The position numbers and the translations under genes are program-made. Under the pieces are notes generated by a model. It saw nothing but the letters and a program-made list of their open reading frames with translations. It ran no database searches and had not been told where the DNA came from. From contig MCFG01000367.1 in assembly GCA_002104895.1 (NCBI GenBank), positions 30,001-68,763 of the forward strand: 38,763 bases of DNA. Direction: 5' to 3'. The stretch is from Anaeromyces robustus. Lineage: Eukaryota; Neocallimastigomycota; Neocallimastigomycetes; Neocallimastigales; Neocallimastigaceae. This document shows positions 10,631 to 24,237 of this stretch, in pieces (the first letter of the stretch is position 1; every line of letters begins with the position of its first letter).

Positions 10631-12284
10631 ATGGATGAAATTATTCAAAATCCAGCAAAGGTTAATGGTAATAAAGAAACATTATTTAAATTATTTTATT
10701 TTAATATATTAATATTTAATTAATAAATGGATATAATCATTTTTATTATTTATATAATCATAAAAAGAAACTGTGGCATTTTTAATAAATCATATACAAA
10801 AATATGCTATGTTTATTGCTAAATATAGCAAAAAAATTCCATATACAACTTCATTCGTCAAATATATTTACAGTCTTATCAAGGAAAATCCTTTAAGAGT
10901 TATATTAGAAGTATCATTGGTTATATTTTTAATTGTGTATATTAGAAAAGATAGATATAAAGTTTCTAATGAATTAAGAAATCAATTAACTGAAAAGGTA
11001 TATAATTTTTCTTTTTTATAATGTAATATTAATAATAACAATATTGATAATAACCAAATATTGGTTTTATACTTTGATTCTTTTTTTTTTATTTTTTTTT
11101 TTTAATAGGAAATTGAAGAATTAATAGATGAATGGGAACCAGAGGAATTAGTACCTGACATAAGTGATGACGTTCGTGAACTTGAATTAAATTCAGTTCC
11201 TACTTTAAAGGGGTATTATATTATTTCATATATTAATTTTAAAAATATATATATAAATATAATTCATTAAAAGAATTTTAAAATTTAAAAAATCAACTAT
11301 ATTAATATATTAAAATTTATTATCATTATTATTTAAAAATTCATGAATTAATTTAATAATAAATAAAGAATTGTTGGTTCAAAAAGTATTTTAGAAGATG
11401 GAACTACTGTGTCAAATTTAGCTTCATACAACTTTTTAGGTATTATTAATGATAAGAGACTCTTAGTAAGTGTTATATTTTGTTAAATTTCTTTAATTAC
11501 TTCTTATAATAATAAAATAATAATAATAATAATATATAATTATTTTTTTTTGTTTTACATTATGAATAAATTCTATTATTAAAGGAAAAAGCTATTGCTG
11601 GTGTTAATAAATATGGTGTTGGTACTTGTGGCCCACCAGGTTTTTATGGAACATTAGGTAAAATTTTAATACCCCATAAATTGTTCTATATAATAAATCT
11701 TTAAATTAATAAGAGAATTAATTTTTTTTAAAAAAAAAAAAAAATTTTTTAAATATTATTTTATATATAATAATGCTAGATGTACATATGGATTTAGAAA
11801 AGAAATTAGCTAAATTTTATGGTACTGAAAGTGCACTTATTTACGCTCAAGGATTTTCAACAATATCTAGTGTTATTCCAGCTTTTTTGAAACGTGGTGA
11901 TTTACTTATATGGTAAATTATAATTTATAATAATAATTGTAAAAAATATTATAAATATTTTTAATATTAGCTTTATTGATATATATATATATATTATATT
12001 TATTTATTTTATATTTTAGTGATGAACTTTGTAATTTTGCTATACAAAAAGGTGCTCAAATATCAAGAAGTAATGTAAAATTTTTTAAACATAATGATAT
12101 GAATGATTTAGAAGAAATTCTTGAATCTATACGTATAAATGATAAGGTATATTATAAAAATATATAAAAATATTTATAAATTAATAAATTTAATATATAT
12201 ACATATATTAATTTTTTATGATTAATAATAGTAAAAAATAATAATCATAGTTAATAATAATAATAGTTAATAATAATTAATAAT

Positions 12285-12330
<46 letters not shown>

Positions 12331-13390
12331 TTATTAAATTTATTTTATGTAGAAAAAGGGTGCAAAAATTACAAGACGTTTTATTGTTACTGAAGCTATA
12401 TTTTATAATACTGGTGAACTTTGTGACTTGGAAAAAATTGTAAATATTTTTTTGTGTAATTTTTTTTTAAAAAAAATTATTTATAATAAATTAATATTTT
12501 TTTATAAAAAAAAAGTTCTTTATAATAAATTAATATTTTTTTTTAAAAAAAAAGTTCTTTATAATAAATTAATATTTTTTTTTTAAAAAAAAAATTCTTT
12601 ATACTTATATATATATTATTAAATATATAATTCATTATAGATCGAATTAAAATACAAATACAAATACAGATTAATTTTAGATGAAAGTTTATCATTTGGT
12701 GTTTTAGGTAAAACTGGTAGAGGTATTACCGAACATCTTGGTATTCCAGTAAATATCTTATTATTTTTTTTTATAAACTATTATTAATTTTATTGATAAT
12801 ATTTGTTGATGTTATTTTTAATTTATTAACCATTTAATTTTATTATATTATTAATTATTTTCTTTCTTTCTTTATTTTTTTTCTATCTTTCTTTCTATTT
12901 TTATTTATTTATATATTAATTAATTAATTAATTAATATTTTAAAAGGTTGAAAAAATAGAAATTATTATTGGATCAATGGCTAATACTATGGGTGCTGCT
13001 GGTGGTTATTGTGTTTCTAATGGTGAAATTATAGAACATCAAGTATTAAATGGTTTAGCCTATTGTTTCTCAGCTTCTTTACCCGCACCACTTACTCTTG
13101 CTAGTATTGGTGCACTTGATATTATTGATAGTGCTGAAGGTATTAAATATATTAAACAACTTCATGAAAATAATAAAAGCTTTAGAGATATTATTAAATC
13201 AACTAAAAAAGAAAAATATCAAGTTATGGAAGGTTTTAAGTCTGAAGATTCACCTATGGTTCATCTTTGTTTAAAAAATCGTGATATGCCAAGATTAGAA
13301 CAAGAAAAGATTTTACAAAAAGTTGTTGATGAGGTAAATAAATGAATAAATAAATAAATAAATAAATAAAATAATAAAATAATAAATATA

Positions 13391-13425
<35 letters not shown>

Positions 13426-13739
13426 AATAATAAATAAATAAATATAATAATAAAAATAAATTAAAATAATAATAAAAATAAATTAAAATAAATTAATTTA
13501 AAAAAATTAAATTTTTTTTCAAAAAAATTTATTTTTAAAAAAAAAAAAATTATATTTAATATATATAATAGGCAATGAGGGAAGGTGTTTTAATATCAAG
13601 AGCAAAATATGTTTTGCCTCAAGAAAAGAATATTCCTGATTCAACTATTGTTGTTAATATTACAGCTGGTTTAACGAAAGCAGAAATTGAAAAAGCAGCT
13701 GTTATTATTAAAGACTCCTTTAGAAAAGTTTTAAATTAA
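10631..13739 (+). CDS. LCB1: Serine palmitoyltransferase subunit 1 (LCB1/SPTLC1), 11 exons, 516 aa
   Basis: Exons 10631-10667, 10768-10997, 11109-11212, 11369-11465, 11585-11657, 11780-11912, 12020-12146, 12353-12439, 12641-12748, 12947-13333 and 13572-13739 join in frame to TAA. With LCB2 this subunit condenses serine and palmitoyl-CoA to 3-ketodihydrosphingosine, the first step of sphingolipid synthesis, at the ER. Family marks are [21 protein letters not shown] (Cys171, matching the human residue mutated in hereditary sensory neuropathy), [22 protein letters not shown], [26 protein letters not shown], [10 protein letters not shown] and [10 protein letters not shown]. The PLP-binding lysine of the catalytic subunit is replaced ([13 protein letters not shown] where LCB2 has a TKSFGAAGGY-type loop), which identifies this as subunit 1. 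One membrane segment lies near residues 55-71. Length falls between human SPTLC1 (473) and yeast Lcb1 (558). The first exon is only 37 nt. Confidence 0.96.
12284..12331 (+). repeat. (AAT)n tract in LCB1 intron 7
   Basis: About 15 TAA trinucleotides precede the acceptor at 12352. The repeat lies wholly inside the intron and is excluded from the frame-consistent coding sequence. Confidence 0.85.
12481..12597 (+). repeat. Three tandem copies of a 38-40 bp unit inside LCB1 intron 8
   Basis: The unit TTTATAATAAATTAATATTT followed by a T-tract, an A-tract and GTTC repeats at 12481-12518, 12519-12557 and 12558-12597. Copies differ mainly in homopolymer length; the third ends ATTC instead of GTTC. 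Each unit has T-tract/A-tract self-complementarity and could fold. It makes up more than half of a 201-bp intron. Confidence 0.9.
13342..13440 (+). repeat. (AAAT)n microsatellite in the last LCB1 intron
   Basis: AATA tetramers with occasional AATAAAAT changes begin just after the donor GTAAAT and fill much of the 238-bp intron. Confidence 0.85.
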
Positions 13740-16700
13740 AAATAATTTAATACAAAATTAAAAATTAATCATACTAATAATAATAATCATACTACTAATA
13801 ATAAATATATAAATCATTATAATAAAGAATAATAAATGAAATTAACTTAGAACATTTTAATTTTTTTTTTTTTCTTTTTTTATATTATGAAAATTATTTT
13901 TTTTTTTTACATAAAAAATTTTATAATAAAATAGAATTTTTTTATCGTTAATATATATATACAAAAAAAAAAATAATAATTATAATATAAAAATATGTTA
14001 AAAATAATCAGAAAAGAAATAACTATATATAAACAATATATTAAAATAGAAGTTATATATGTTAATATAAAATTGGTTTTTTTTTTATTATTATTACAAC
14101 ATTTTTTTAAAAAAATAAAAAAAAATAAATAACTTTTTTTTTTTTTTTTAATAATTTAATATTTATTAACTGTATCAAGCAAACTATTAAATTGTAACTT
14201 TTATATATAAAAATAAAAGTTAAAATGTAATTAAAATAATATTCTTATTAAGCACATAAAATACAATTAAAATACAACAACAAAAAAAATTAAATAACAA
14301 AAAAAATAACAAAAAAAAATTAAACATTAAAAAAAAATTAAAAAAATAATAAAAAAAAATAAAAAAGAAAAAAATAATAATATATTTAATAATTATTTAA
14401 TTAATGTATGAAAACAAAAAATAATAAAATATATTTAATAAATAAATAAATATTAATAAAATAAAATAAAAATAAAATAAAAATAAAATAAAATAAATAT
14501 TTTTATATTTTTTTTATTATCAAATAATCACTTGTATAAATAAATTATAAAATAAGTTGGTAAAAAAGATAATTATTTATTAAGTTATTATATATTTATT
14601 TAACATATGAATTATTTGATTTTTTAGATATTTTGTAATTAATATAATAGATGATATTGATGCTACACCAAAAAAAAAATATATATATATATATATATTT
14701 TTATTTTTATTTTTATTAATTATAAATTAAATAATAATTTTAATATAAATTATAAATAATAATTTTAATAGAAATTATAAATATTTTATAAAATTAAGAT
14801 CTTATTAAAAATATGGAGCAATCATTTCTGTTGAAATTTTATATTGATATCCAATTAGATTACAGTTAATTATTTAATACTTATATTACTTTATATATAA
14901 TAATAATAACAGTTTTTTTGTTATAAATATAAAAAAAATTTTTTTGCTAATAGAAGTAGAAAGTAAATATAATAATATTACATTAATTAAAAAAAAATAA
15001 AATAAATCATTTACATTTATATGTAAAAAAAGTTTTGTGGTAATGTATTAATATACTTCTTATAAAAAAGTAAAATTAAACATTAATATATTATCATCAT
15101 TTTTCATATTAATAAAGAAATCTTTTGATATTATATTAATATTGTAATTATATATACTATAATTAATTTATTATTGCATCGGAATAAGCGAAGAAGAAAT
15201 AAAAAAATTAATTTTTTTTTAGATTTTCTTTTTCGAAAAAAGTAATGCATAAAGTAGAAATCGTGAAATGCGTTCATCATTCTAATGTTAAATTGTTTTT
15301 ATAAATTATTAATATTTATATAAATAGAATGATACAACGGACATTTTAAAAATATATAATTATTATATATATTATGATGTTGATAATAAAAATAATAGAA
15401 AATAATTAATAAAAAATTATTTTTTGTTAAAAATTATCAATTAATTATATTATATATAATATTTATTCTTATAATAAAAAAAATTTTAATATTAAATTTC
15501 TTTATTTTATTATTTAGATTATTATCATTAATTCCATAATATTGTTAATCGTACAATTTTTTAAAAAATTTAAAAAAATAATAATAATTGTAAAAAAGTT
15601 GTAATTTCATAGAATTATTTATAAAAATATAATTTATACGTTTTAATATTTTTCCTAAATATTTGATCTATATTTTACTTTTCCTAATTCAATTTTATTT
15701 TAATATACTAAATATTTTTATTAATATAATATAAATATCTTAAATGAAAGCTTTATATATATTATTTTTTACATATTAATATATTATTAATAGTTTATCT
15801 AATAATATAATATATATTTTATAATATCTAAAAAATATAAAGGAATTTTATAGTGTTCATATTAATTATAATGTTTATGTAGTTATAGGTAAAAAGTCAT
15901 ATATATTTTATAATATCTAAAAATATAAAGGAATTTTATAGTTCATATTAATTATAATGTTTATGTAGTTATAGGTAAAAAGTCATTATAGTTAACCATA
16001 AAAAGCCATTTATTAATGATTTTTTATAGTTACTATCCTATACTATTTAATATCAATTCAATTATTAAAAAAAAAATTTTTTTATTCAATAATGAGGCCT
16101 ATATTTGGTTCATAAGATAAATTTTTTTTTATATATAAAAATTCTAATAATTTTTTATATAAAATGGTTCTAATAATTTTTTTTTATATAAAATGTTTAT
16201 TAGCTATTTTAAAATTAAGTATTTTAAATTATCATTTATATATGTTATATTTATAATTAAGTGGTAATAATTTTTATTTATATATATATTATTCTAATAA
16301 TGATAAATAAAGCTTAAATTCAAATGATTTATTTTGATATTCTATTTTATTACTTCCTTTGAAAAGTTTAATAATTATTATTTATTTTTATTTTATTTTA
16401 TTTTAACATTTGTTTTATCATGGTTATTATTTCTTATTTATTAATATTTTAATATTTCAACATATAATAAAATTTTTTATTTATTTATTTATAAATTTTA
16501 AAAATTAAAGTTTGAAGATATAATGTATAATAATATATTCAATTGTATATAATAATATATTATTCATATATTATTTAATATATTTTTTATAAATTTTATT
16601 AATATATTTATTTTATTTTATGTTTTCGTTTTTTGTTTTGGTTTTGGTTATTTTTTTTTTTTTTTTTATTTTATTTTTTTTTTTATTATTAATTATAAAT

Positions 16701-17590
16701 TAAATAAATAAAATAAATAAAATTATTTTATTATTATATTAAATTGACATTGAAAATATGCAAAAAAGAAAAAAGAAACATGAAATACTTTCTAAAAAAA
16801 AAAAGCAAATAAATTTTAAAAAAAGAAATAGAATTAAATAAGTTAAATAATAATATAAAAAATTAAATAAACAAAATAAATATAATATAAATAAAATAGT
16901 ATATAAATATATGTAAATATATGTAAATATATTAATAAATAAGTAATGTATAATTAACATATTTATTAAATAAATATCATAATTAATAAAAATAAAAAAA
17001 ATATCCAATTATATATTAAATTATTTTGTAAATATTTATTATTAATATATTTATATTAAATAATTGTTACTTTTTAACAGTATAAATATTTTATTACCAA
17101 CTTTATTATTTATTTATTTATTTTTCTAAACTATTTATTTTATTTTATTTTATTTTATTTTATTTTATTTTTTTTTTATTTTATAATATTTTTAAAAAAA
17201 ATTTTTTTTTTTTATAAACTACTCTTTTTTATTTTATATTTTTTTTTTATTCTGTATATATTATAAATTAAGGTTATAATTGAAAATATTTAATAGAAGA
17301 ATAAATAAATTTTACAAAATTAAATCAGATTTTTTTCAGTAAAAAAAAAAAAAAACTATTAAGATAACTATTATTTAAAATTCAATTTTTTTTCAATTTC
17401 AATTATAACAACAAATCTGATATCAAATACAAAGTGGAAAAAAAAAGCCTCAGGAATATATTAGAAATAAATTAATATATCTTTTTAAGTTTTAGATTTT
17501 ATTTTTTTTTTCTTTTTAATTCTATCTTTTTTTTTTTTTCTAAAAAAAAAAAAAAAGTTAATTCGAAATTGACCAATTCAAAAAATAAAT
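13740..17590. other. Tandem intergenic region between LCB1 and the Sey1-like gene
   Basis: About 3.85 kb of A/T sequence. An 89-bp tandem duplication lies at 15811-15985 and a TTCTAATAATTTT duplication at about 16140-16193. A slightly GC-richer patch at 15165-15340 has 9-bp inverted arms ATCATTCTA/TAGAATGAT (15276-15284 and 15325-15333). No gene could be supported. A frame at 16739-17008 on the minus strand encodes almost only Ile, Tyr, Phe and Leu and is rejected. The last 200 bases before 17591 are T- and A-tract rich and probably serve as promoter and leader. Confidence 0.65.
15811..15985. repeat. Tandem duplication of an 86-89 bp unit
   Basis: Copy 1 (15811-15899) and copy 2 (15900-15985) both run from TATATATTTTATAATATCTA to GTAAAAAGTCA-like ends. 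They differ by one A in a homopolymer and a 2-base TG indel (ATAGTGTTC against ATAGTTC). The near identity suggests a recent duplication. No ORF is present. Confidence 0.95.
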
Positions 17591-20500
17591 ATGCGTGTTG
17601 ATTCAATGTCTTCTATTTATAGTTTTGACGACTTACAATTACAATTAATTGATGATAATAAAGAATTCAAGTAAAAAAAAAGTTTTTATACATTTATATA
17701 TTTTTAAAATTTCAAATACTTCTAAAAATTTTTTTTTAAATATTATAATTTATTATTATTATGATATTAAATTATAATTATAATTAATGATTTATTTAAA
17801 ATTTTATATATATATATTTGTTATTTAAAAAAAAAAAATTATAAATTTTCATACACATACATGTTATTCTATTGTAATTTTAAAGTACCGACTTAGGACG
17901 TTTTATGAAAGAAAAATGGAATTTAGCTAATCGTGGTTTTGAATATAATGTTGTTGCCGTTTTCGGTTCACAAAGTACAGGAAAAAGTAAGTTTTTTTTT
18001 TAATAATTACTTTTACTATCATTTTATTTTAATTAATATTTGAATATTAAATTAATTTATTCATTTATTTTATTATATTCATTATATAATAAAATATAAA
18101 AAAAATACAATAAAAATATTTGTTATTTTAAAAAGGTACTTTATTGAATAGACTTTTTCATACTAATTTCAGTGTAATGGATGAACAATCAAGACAACAA
18201 ACAACAAAAGGTATAAAATAAAATAATATTATATATATTTTATTCAAAGTTTAACAAAACTAATAAAATAAAATAATTGTAATAATAACAACACTAATAC
18301 CAATTAAACAATAAAAAAAAAAATAAAAAATAAAAAATAAAAATAAAAATATAATAAAGGTATATGGTTAAGTGAAGCTAGAGAAAGACCTATGATTATT
18401 ATGGATGTAGAAGGTACTGATGGTAGAGAAAGAGGAGAAGAACAAGTAAATATTGGCGGCAAATCATATTATATACTTATATCCACAAATATGTTTTTTT
18501 TTTTTTTTTTTTTTTATTATAATCAATTGCAACAATTATAATTAATTTATTTTTGTCTTGCCATTTTTTTTTTCATCTTAATGTAAATACAATATATATT
18601 AATGTATTATTAATGTATTGTAATTCAAAAAAAATTTTTTTTTTTTTACAAAGGACTTTGAAAGAAAAAGTGCCCTATTTTCATTAGCTATATCTGAAGT
18701 TCTTATTATTAATATGTGGGAAAATATGGTTGGTTTATATCAAGGTGCTAATATGGGTTTATTAAAAACAGTTTTAGATGTTAATCTTCAACTATTTCAA
18801 AATAAAGGGTAATATACCAATATATATTTCTTTTTTTATTTCTCTTTTTATTTTAACATTAATTAATTAAATCATTTATTATTTATTATATTATATTATT
18901 ATATTATATTATTATTTTTATAACTTTATTTTTAATGTATAATATAAATGAATATATAAATAATTAAATATGTAATATAGAGCTGCAAGAACATTATTAC
19001 TTTTTGTTATTCGTGATTTTGTAGGAAATACACCATTACAAAATTTACAAAAAACAATTGAAGATGATATGCATAAAATTTGGAATGAATTATCAAAAGT
19101 ATTTTAATGATATTAATTTTTATATATATCATATATAAATATTTATATAGATTTATATATATTTAATATTAAAAATAAAATAATTCTAATAACGAAATTT
19201 AATATTATATTTTTATACATATATCAATATTTTAATTTATTACTTTATATTTAAAAATTTATAATACAAAAATTTGTTTTTCTTAAATTAAAAAAAAAAA
19301 AAAAGCCTGAAAATTTACAAAACTCGGAAATTAGTGACTTTTTCGATTTTATGTTTATTGGATTACCACATAAAGTTTTTAAAAATGAACAATTTGAAGC
19401 AGAAGTCAAATTATTAAAGAAGAGGTAATGATTAAAAAAAAAAAAAAAAAAAATCAAATCAAACAATAATGATAATAATAATCAAGAGAATAAAATAAAA
19501 TAAAAAAAAATTATAATGCAGACATCATTAAATTACAACAAAAAATAATAATTCAACATTTTTATTTATAATCCCATTAATTATTATATATATATTTATA
19601 TCTTTTAAAATTCTTTTTTTATTTTTTTTATCCAGATTTTATGACAAAGATGATCCAAATTATGTATTTAAACCAGACTATCATCGTAGAATTCCAGCAG
19701 ATGGTTTTCCACAATATGCACAATCAATTTGGGTAAATATATTTATTTCAATTATAACACATAATAATTTTGTAAAAATAAAAATAAAAATAAAAATAAA
19801 AAAATATTAATTCAATAATTATTTTATATATTATTATTTTATATATAAATATATAATATAAAGGATAAAGTAATTAATAATAAAGATCTTGATATTCCAA
19901 CTCAACAACATTTATTAGCTCAATATCGTTGTGAAGAAATTGCAAAAGTATATATATAATTTTTTTTAAATATAAATATTCATTAAATATTATAACAAAC
20001 ATTAATGTTAATGTTTTTTTTTTTTTTTTAATATTGTTATATAACTAATATAATAAAATATTATAATTTTAAAGGAAGCCTATGATGTATTCTTAAATAA
20101 AATTGCTCCATACAAAGAAAAATTAGACAATGGTGAAATTATTGATGACTTAGGAAAAGATTTATTAGAATATCGTGATAATGCAATAAGTAAATAAAAT
20201 ATCAAAATCAAAATTAACAATTTTTCATGATTCATATATATATATATATAAGAATTTTAACTTTAGATATATTTATATTTTATATTATATATTTGTTAAT
20301 TTATTAATTTTTTTTTTCCTTTTATTACATTTAATTTGTTTTATATGTTTATTACTTATATTTACTTATATATATATTATAAATAAAACGTTTATATGAC
20401 CATAATTAAAATAATAATTAAAAAATAATAATAATAATTAATTCAATTCAATATCAACACCAATAAAAATTTTATAATAATAATAATAATTATGATAAAA

Positions 20501-22896
20501 TAATAAAATAGAAAACTTCTCTATTGAAGGATGCAGATATCGTCAAGATATTTATGAAAAGAAAAAGAAAGATTTCTTAGATCAAATGAATAATACATTA
20601 TATACATATTATCTATCACAAATGTCAAATGCTCAAAAAGCTGTCGTAGAAGATTTTAAAAATAAATTCAATGTAAATCTTTTTTTTTTTTTTTTAAAAA
20701 AAAAAAAATAATAATAATAATAATAATTTGATAATATTATTCAATAATATACATATATATAATCATTTATTTACATATATATATATATTCAACATTTAAT
20801 TAACACACTTTTTTTTTTTTGGTTTAAATAAATAATAAAAAAAAAAAAAAAAAAAGGATAAAGTCATTGATGGTAATAATGATTTCCAAAATACCTTTGA
20901 AACTTTATATAATAGTGCATTAAATGATTTTCAAGAAGTGGCTGATGGTAAACTTTTATTATAAAATTATTTTAATAATTTTTTTTTTTTTTTTTTTTTG
21001 ATTGAATAAAATACTTATAATATTATATAATATAATATATAATACATATCATAATTTATTTTTATTGTTAATTGAATTTCTTCCTTTAAAGATATTACAT
21101 TGCCTCAAACGAATTGGAATTCAAATGATATATTTAAGAAATTGAAAGAAGAATTAAATACAATAGCAAATAATATTCGAAGAAAAAAAGTAAATGAAAT
21201 TAGATTTATGGTTGATGTATGTATAAACAATTTTTTTTTTTTATTTAAAAATATTATATATTTTAATAAATAAATAAATAATTAATTTAATTTAATTTAA
21301 TTTAATTTAATTTATTATATCTTATTTTTATTATTTTATATAATTAAAATTAAAAGAAACAATTAAGAAAAGAAGTTATTTCTTGCGTTAGATCTTCATT
21401 AAATGAAAATATTACAGAGAGTTTATGGGAAGATTTATTTGATAGATATACAGTAATAGTAGAACAAAATGTTAATAATTTCATTAATAAAGCTAGTAGT
21501 ATGTATTTTTATTTCTTATTATAATTGTATATAAATATAATAATCATAATAATAAATACCAATAATTTATTAATAATTACTTTTATTTATTATTCACATA
21601 TATAATATATATAATATATATTTATTTATATTTGTTATTTTATTTTATTTTTTTTTTCTTTAAAAAAAAAATTTTTTTGAATAAATAAATATATTCATAA
21701 TAAATATAATATTAAATAATTAAAAAAAAAAAAAATTTAATGTAAATAAAATAGTATATAGTTGCGAAGAAAATGAACTAGCACATATATCCAAAGAACT
21801 TAGAAAAGCATCATGGGATGCTTTTTATGATGCTATATTTGATGAAACAAAGGATACATTAATGATTATAAGATTAAAAGAAAAATTTGAAAGTATATTT
21901 AGATATGATAATAATGGATTACCAAAAGTTTGGAAACCAGGAGATGATATTGATGGACAATTCCAACATTCATTAAGTGAATCATATAAAATTTGTGATC
22001 TTTTTAATCGTATAGATATACCAATTAAAAAAATAAAAGAAGTAACTGAATTAGATAATATAGATGAAGATTCATTAGTAATAATAGAACCTTCAAAGAA
22101 AAAAATGTTATTAAATCGTTTTAGAAATACTGTAGAAATATTATATATCGATGCTAAACATTCAGTTGTTTCTACCACTTCAGAAATACCTATTTGGATG
22201 TTTATTGTTATTATTATTTTAGGATGGAATGAATTTATGGCTGTTTTACGTAATCCTATTTATTTCTTATTAGTCATATTAGGTATAGGTACTGTTTATG
22301 CTCTATATCGTACCCATATGATACAACCATTACTTAAGATTATACGTTCTATTTTAAGAGATATTGGACGTCAAATTGTAGAAAAAATTACTTCTATAGA
22401 AAATCAAAATATTATTAATGAACGTTATGAAATGTATAAAAAAAATTATCCAACCCTTCGTTACTCCGATGAATATGATGATAATGATAGAACTAAAGGA
22501 ATTTCTGAATATTCTTTAAATACTAAACCTTTACATAAAAGACCTACTTTAGTTCAATCCTCTTCCCTTAGTCATTTAGCTGAATCTGTTCATTTTATTG
22601 ATAATACAGAAGAATTAAATAAACAATATGAAATGAATGTGAATCAAATAAAAAGAAATAAACTTTTAAAACGTCATACTTTCCAAGTTCCATTAAGTAC
22701 TAAATCTTATGATGATGATTATGATGATGATGATAATGAAATGGATACCTTTAATTATGAAATGGAAAATTTAGAAAAATATGATGCTAATAATAGTGAA
22801 AATAGATATACATCTCTACGTAATCGACCAAATAAAACGGCTGTTAATGTTAATACTAACAATAATAATAATAACGATTTTGATGATACTTATTAA
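17591..22896 (+). CDS. SEY1: Sey1/RHD3-type dynamin-like GTPase for ER membrane fusion, 15 exons, 896 aa
   Basis: Exons 17591-17670, 17886-17986, 18136-18210, 18360-18445, 18654-18808, 18981-19098, 19306-19424, 19636-19732, 19864-19947, 20075-20189, 20512-20672, 20857-20947, 21092-21216, 21357-21498 and 21755-22896 join in frame to TAA. The protein fuses homotypic ER tubules and shapes the tubular network. GTPase motifs are complete: P-loop GSQSTGKS (54-61), switch region RQQTTKG, DVEG (101-104) and the guanine-specificity FVIRD (174-178). Family blocks [20 protein letters not shown] and [20 protein letters not shown] follow, then a long helical middle domain. A hairpin of two membrane segments (about 662-680 and 685-701) and a conserved amphipathic [11 protein letters not shown] stretch come next. 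Yeast Sey1 is 776 aa; the extra length is a charged C-terminal tail with an acidic [12 protein letters not shown] run and terminal Asn/Asp repeats. Intron 10 is 322 bp and holds only A/T sequence. Confidence 0.96.
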
Positions 22897-23422
22897 GAAA
22901 TAAATGAATAAATAAATAATGAAAATAATGAAAATAATGAATAAATGAATAAATGAATAATGAATAAATGAATAATGAATAAATGAATAAATGAGTAATG
23001 AATAATGAATAATTATATAAAAATGAATAAATAAATTTTTTAATCAATGGATAATCTTAATAATTAATAATATATTTTTTTTTTACATATAAATAAAAAA
23101 AAAAACAAAGACTAAATAATATATATATTAATCATTATAATTTTATGATATATAGTATATATAATTATATCAATAATATAATAAAAAAAAAATTTATTTT
23201 TAAAAAAATTATTTATATATATATATATAAATATATAATGATGAAAAATAAAAAAAAAAAAAAAAAAAAGATTGATAAATTAAGACATTGCAAAAATAAT
23301 AATTAAATAATATAATATAAATATATATATATTTATAATTTTTTTTTTAATTAATAATAATAAAAATATTCTCTTTTTATCTTTTATATACATTTATATA
23401 TTAATAAAACATTATGATTATA

Positions 23423-23453
<31 letters not shown>

Positions 23454-24020
23454 TTAAAATAGAAATAAAAAATATAGATTTTGAAAATATTATGAATGAT
23501 ATATAGATAAATATTATATTTTTCCTATATATATTTTCTTTATATAATATATATATAAATATATATTATATATATGATAATTATGTATAAATATTATATG
23601 ATAAATTAAGATAAATTTTATTAAATATTAAAATAACAAATAATATATTATTTACTATTATATTTTATTATTTTTTTTTAAAAAATAAAAATTAACGTTA
23701 ATACTTTTATTTTAATAATAATAATATTTTTTTTTTCTTCTTTTACTATTTCATATTTACTTCTAATAATAATAATAATAAAAAGATATTAACAAAAAAA
23801 AAAAAAGATTAAAGATACTAAAAATTTCTAAGAAATTATTGTTATTTTTTTTTCTTGACATTAAGAAATGTTTTTTTTTTAACTTAATAATATTAATATA
23901 TATTATCCTTTTGCTATTTTTGACACCATTTAACAATAATATTAGGATCAAGTTCTGATATATTAGATTTTACTTTTATATATATTTTATTTTACTTTAT
24001 TTTTATTTTTATTTTTATTT

Positions 24021-24151
24021 TATTTTCATTTTTTTTACACAATAATTATAGAATTACAATAATTGAAATAATTAAACATTCTTATAAAAATATTATAAGA
24101 ATGTTTAATTATATATTTTTTCATTAATATTATTTTCTTTATTATTGTAAC
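24021..24151. repeat. Copy A of a duplicated hairpin element, with perfect 20-bp stem
   Basis: Outer arms TTACAATAAT (24054-24063) and ATTATTGTAA (24141-24150) enclose a perfect 20-bp inverted repeat: ATAATTAAACATTCTTATAA (24068-24087) pairs with 24093-24112, with a 5-nt loop. A T-tract follows the right outer arm. A second, partly decayed copy lies about 217 bp to the right. The nested inverted repeats suggest a small non-autonomous element. A 3'-end hairpin between the two converging genes is an alternative role. Confidence 0.75.
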
Positions 24152-24237
24152 TTTTTTTTTTTTTTTTTTTATTATTAATATTTTTTTTTTGTATTTTATT
24201 TTATTTTATTTTTATTTTTATATTTATTTTTATTTCT

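Noticed and set aside
16739-17008. 89-codon minus-strand open frame
   Set aside because: Almost entirely Ile, Tyr, Leu and Phe from TA-rich DNA; no signal peptide pattern or splice context supports it.
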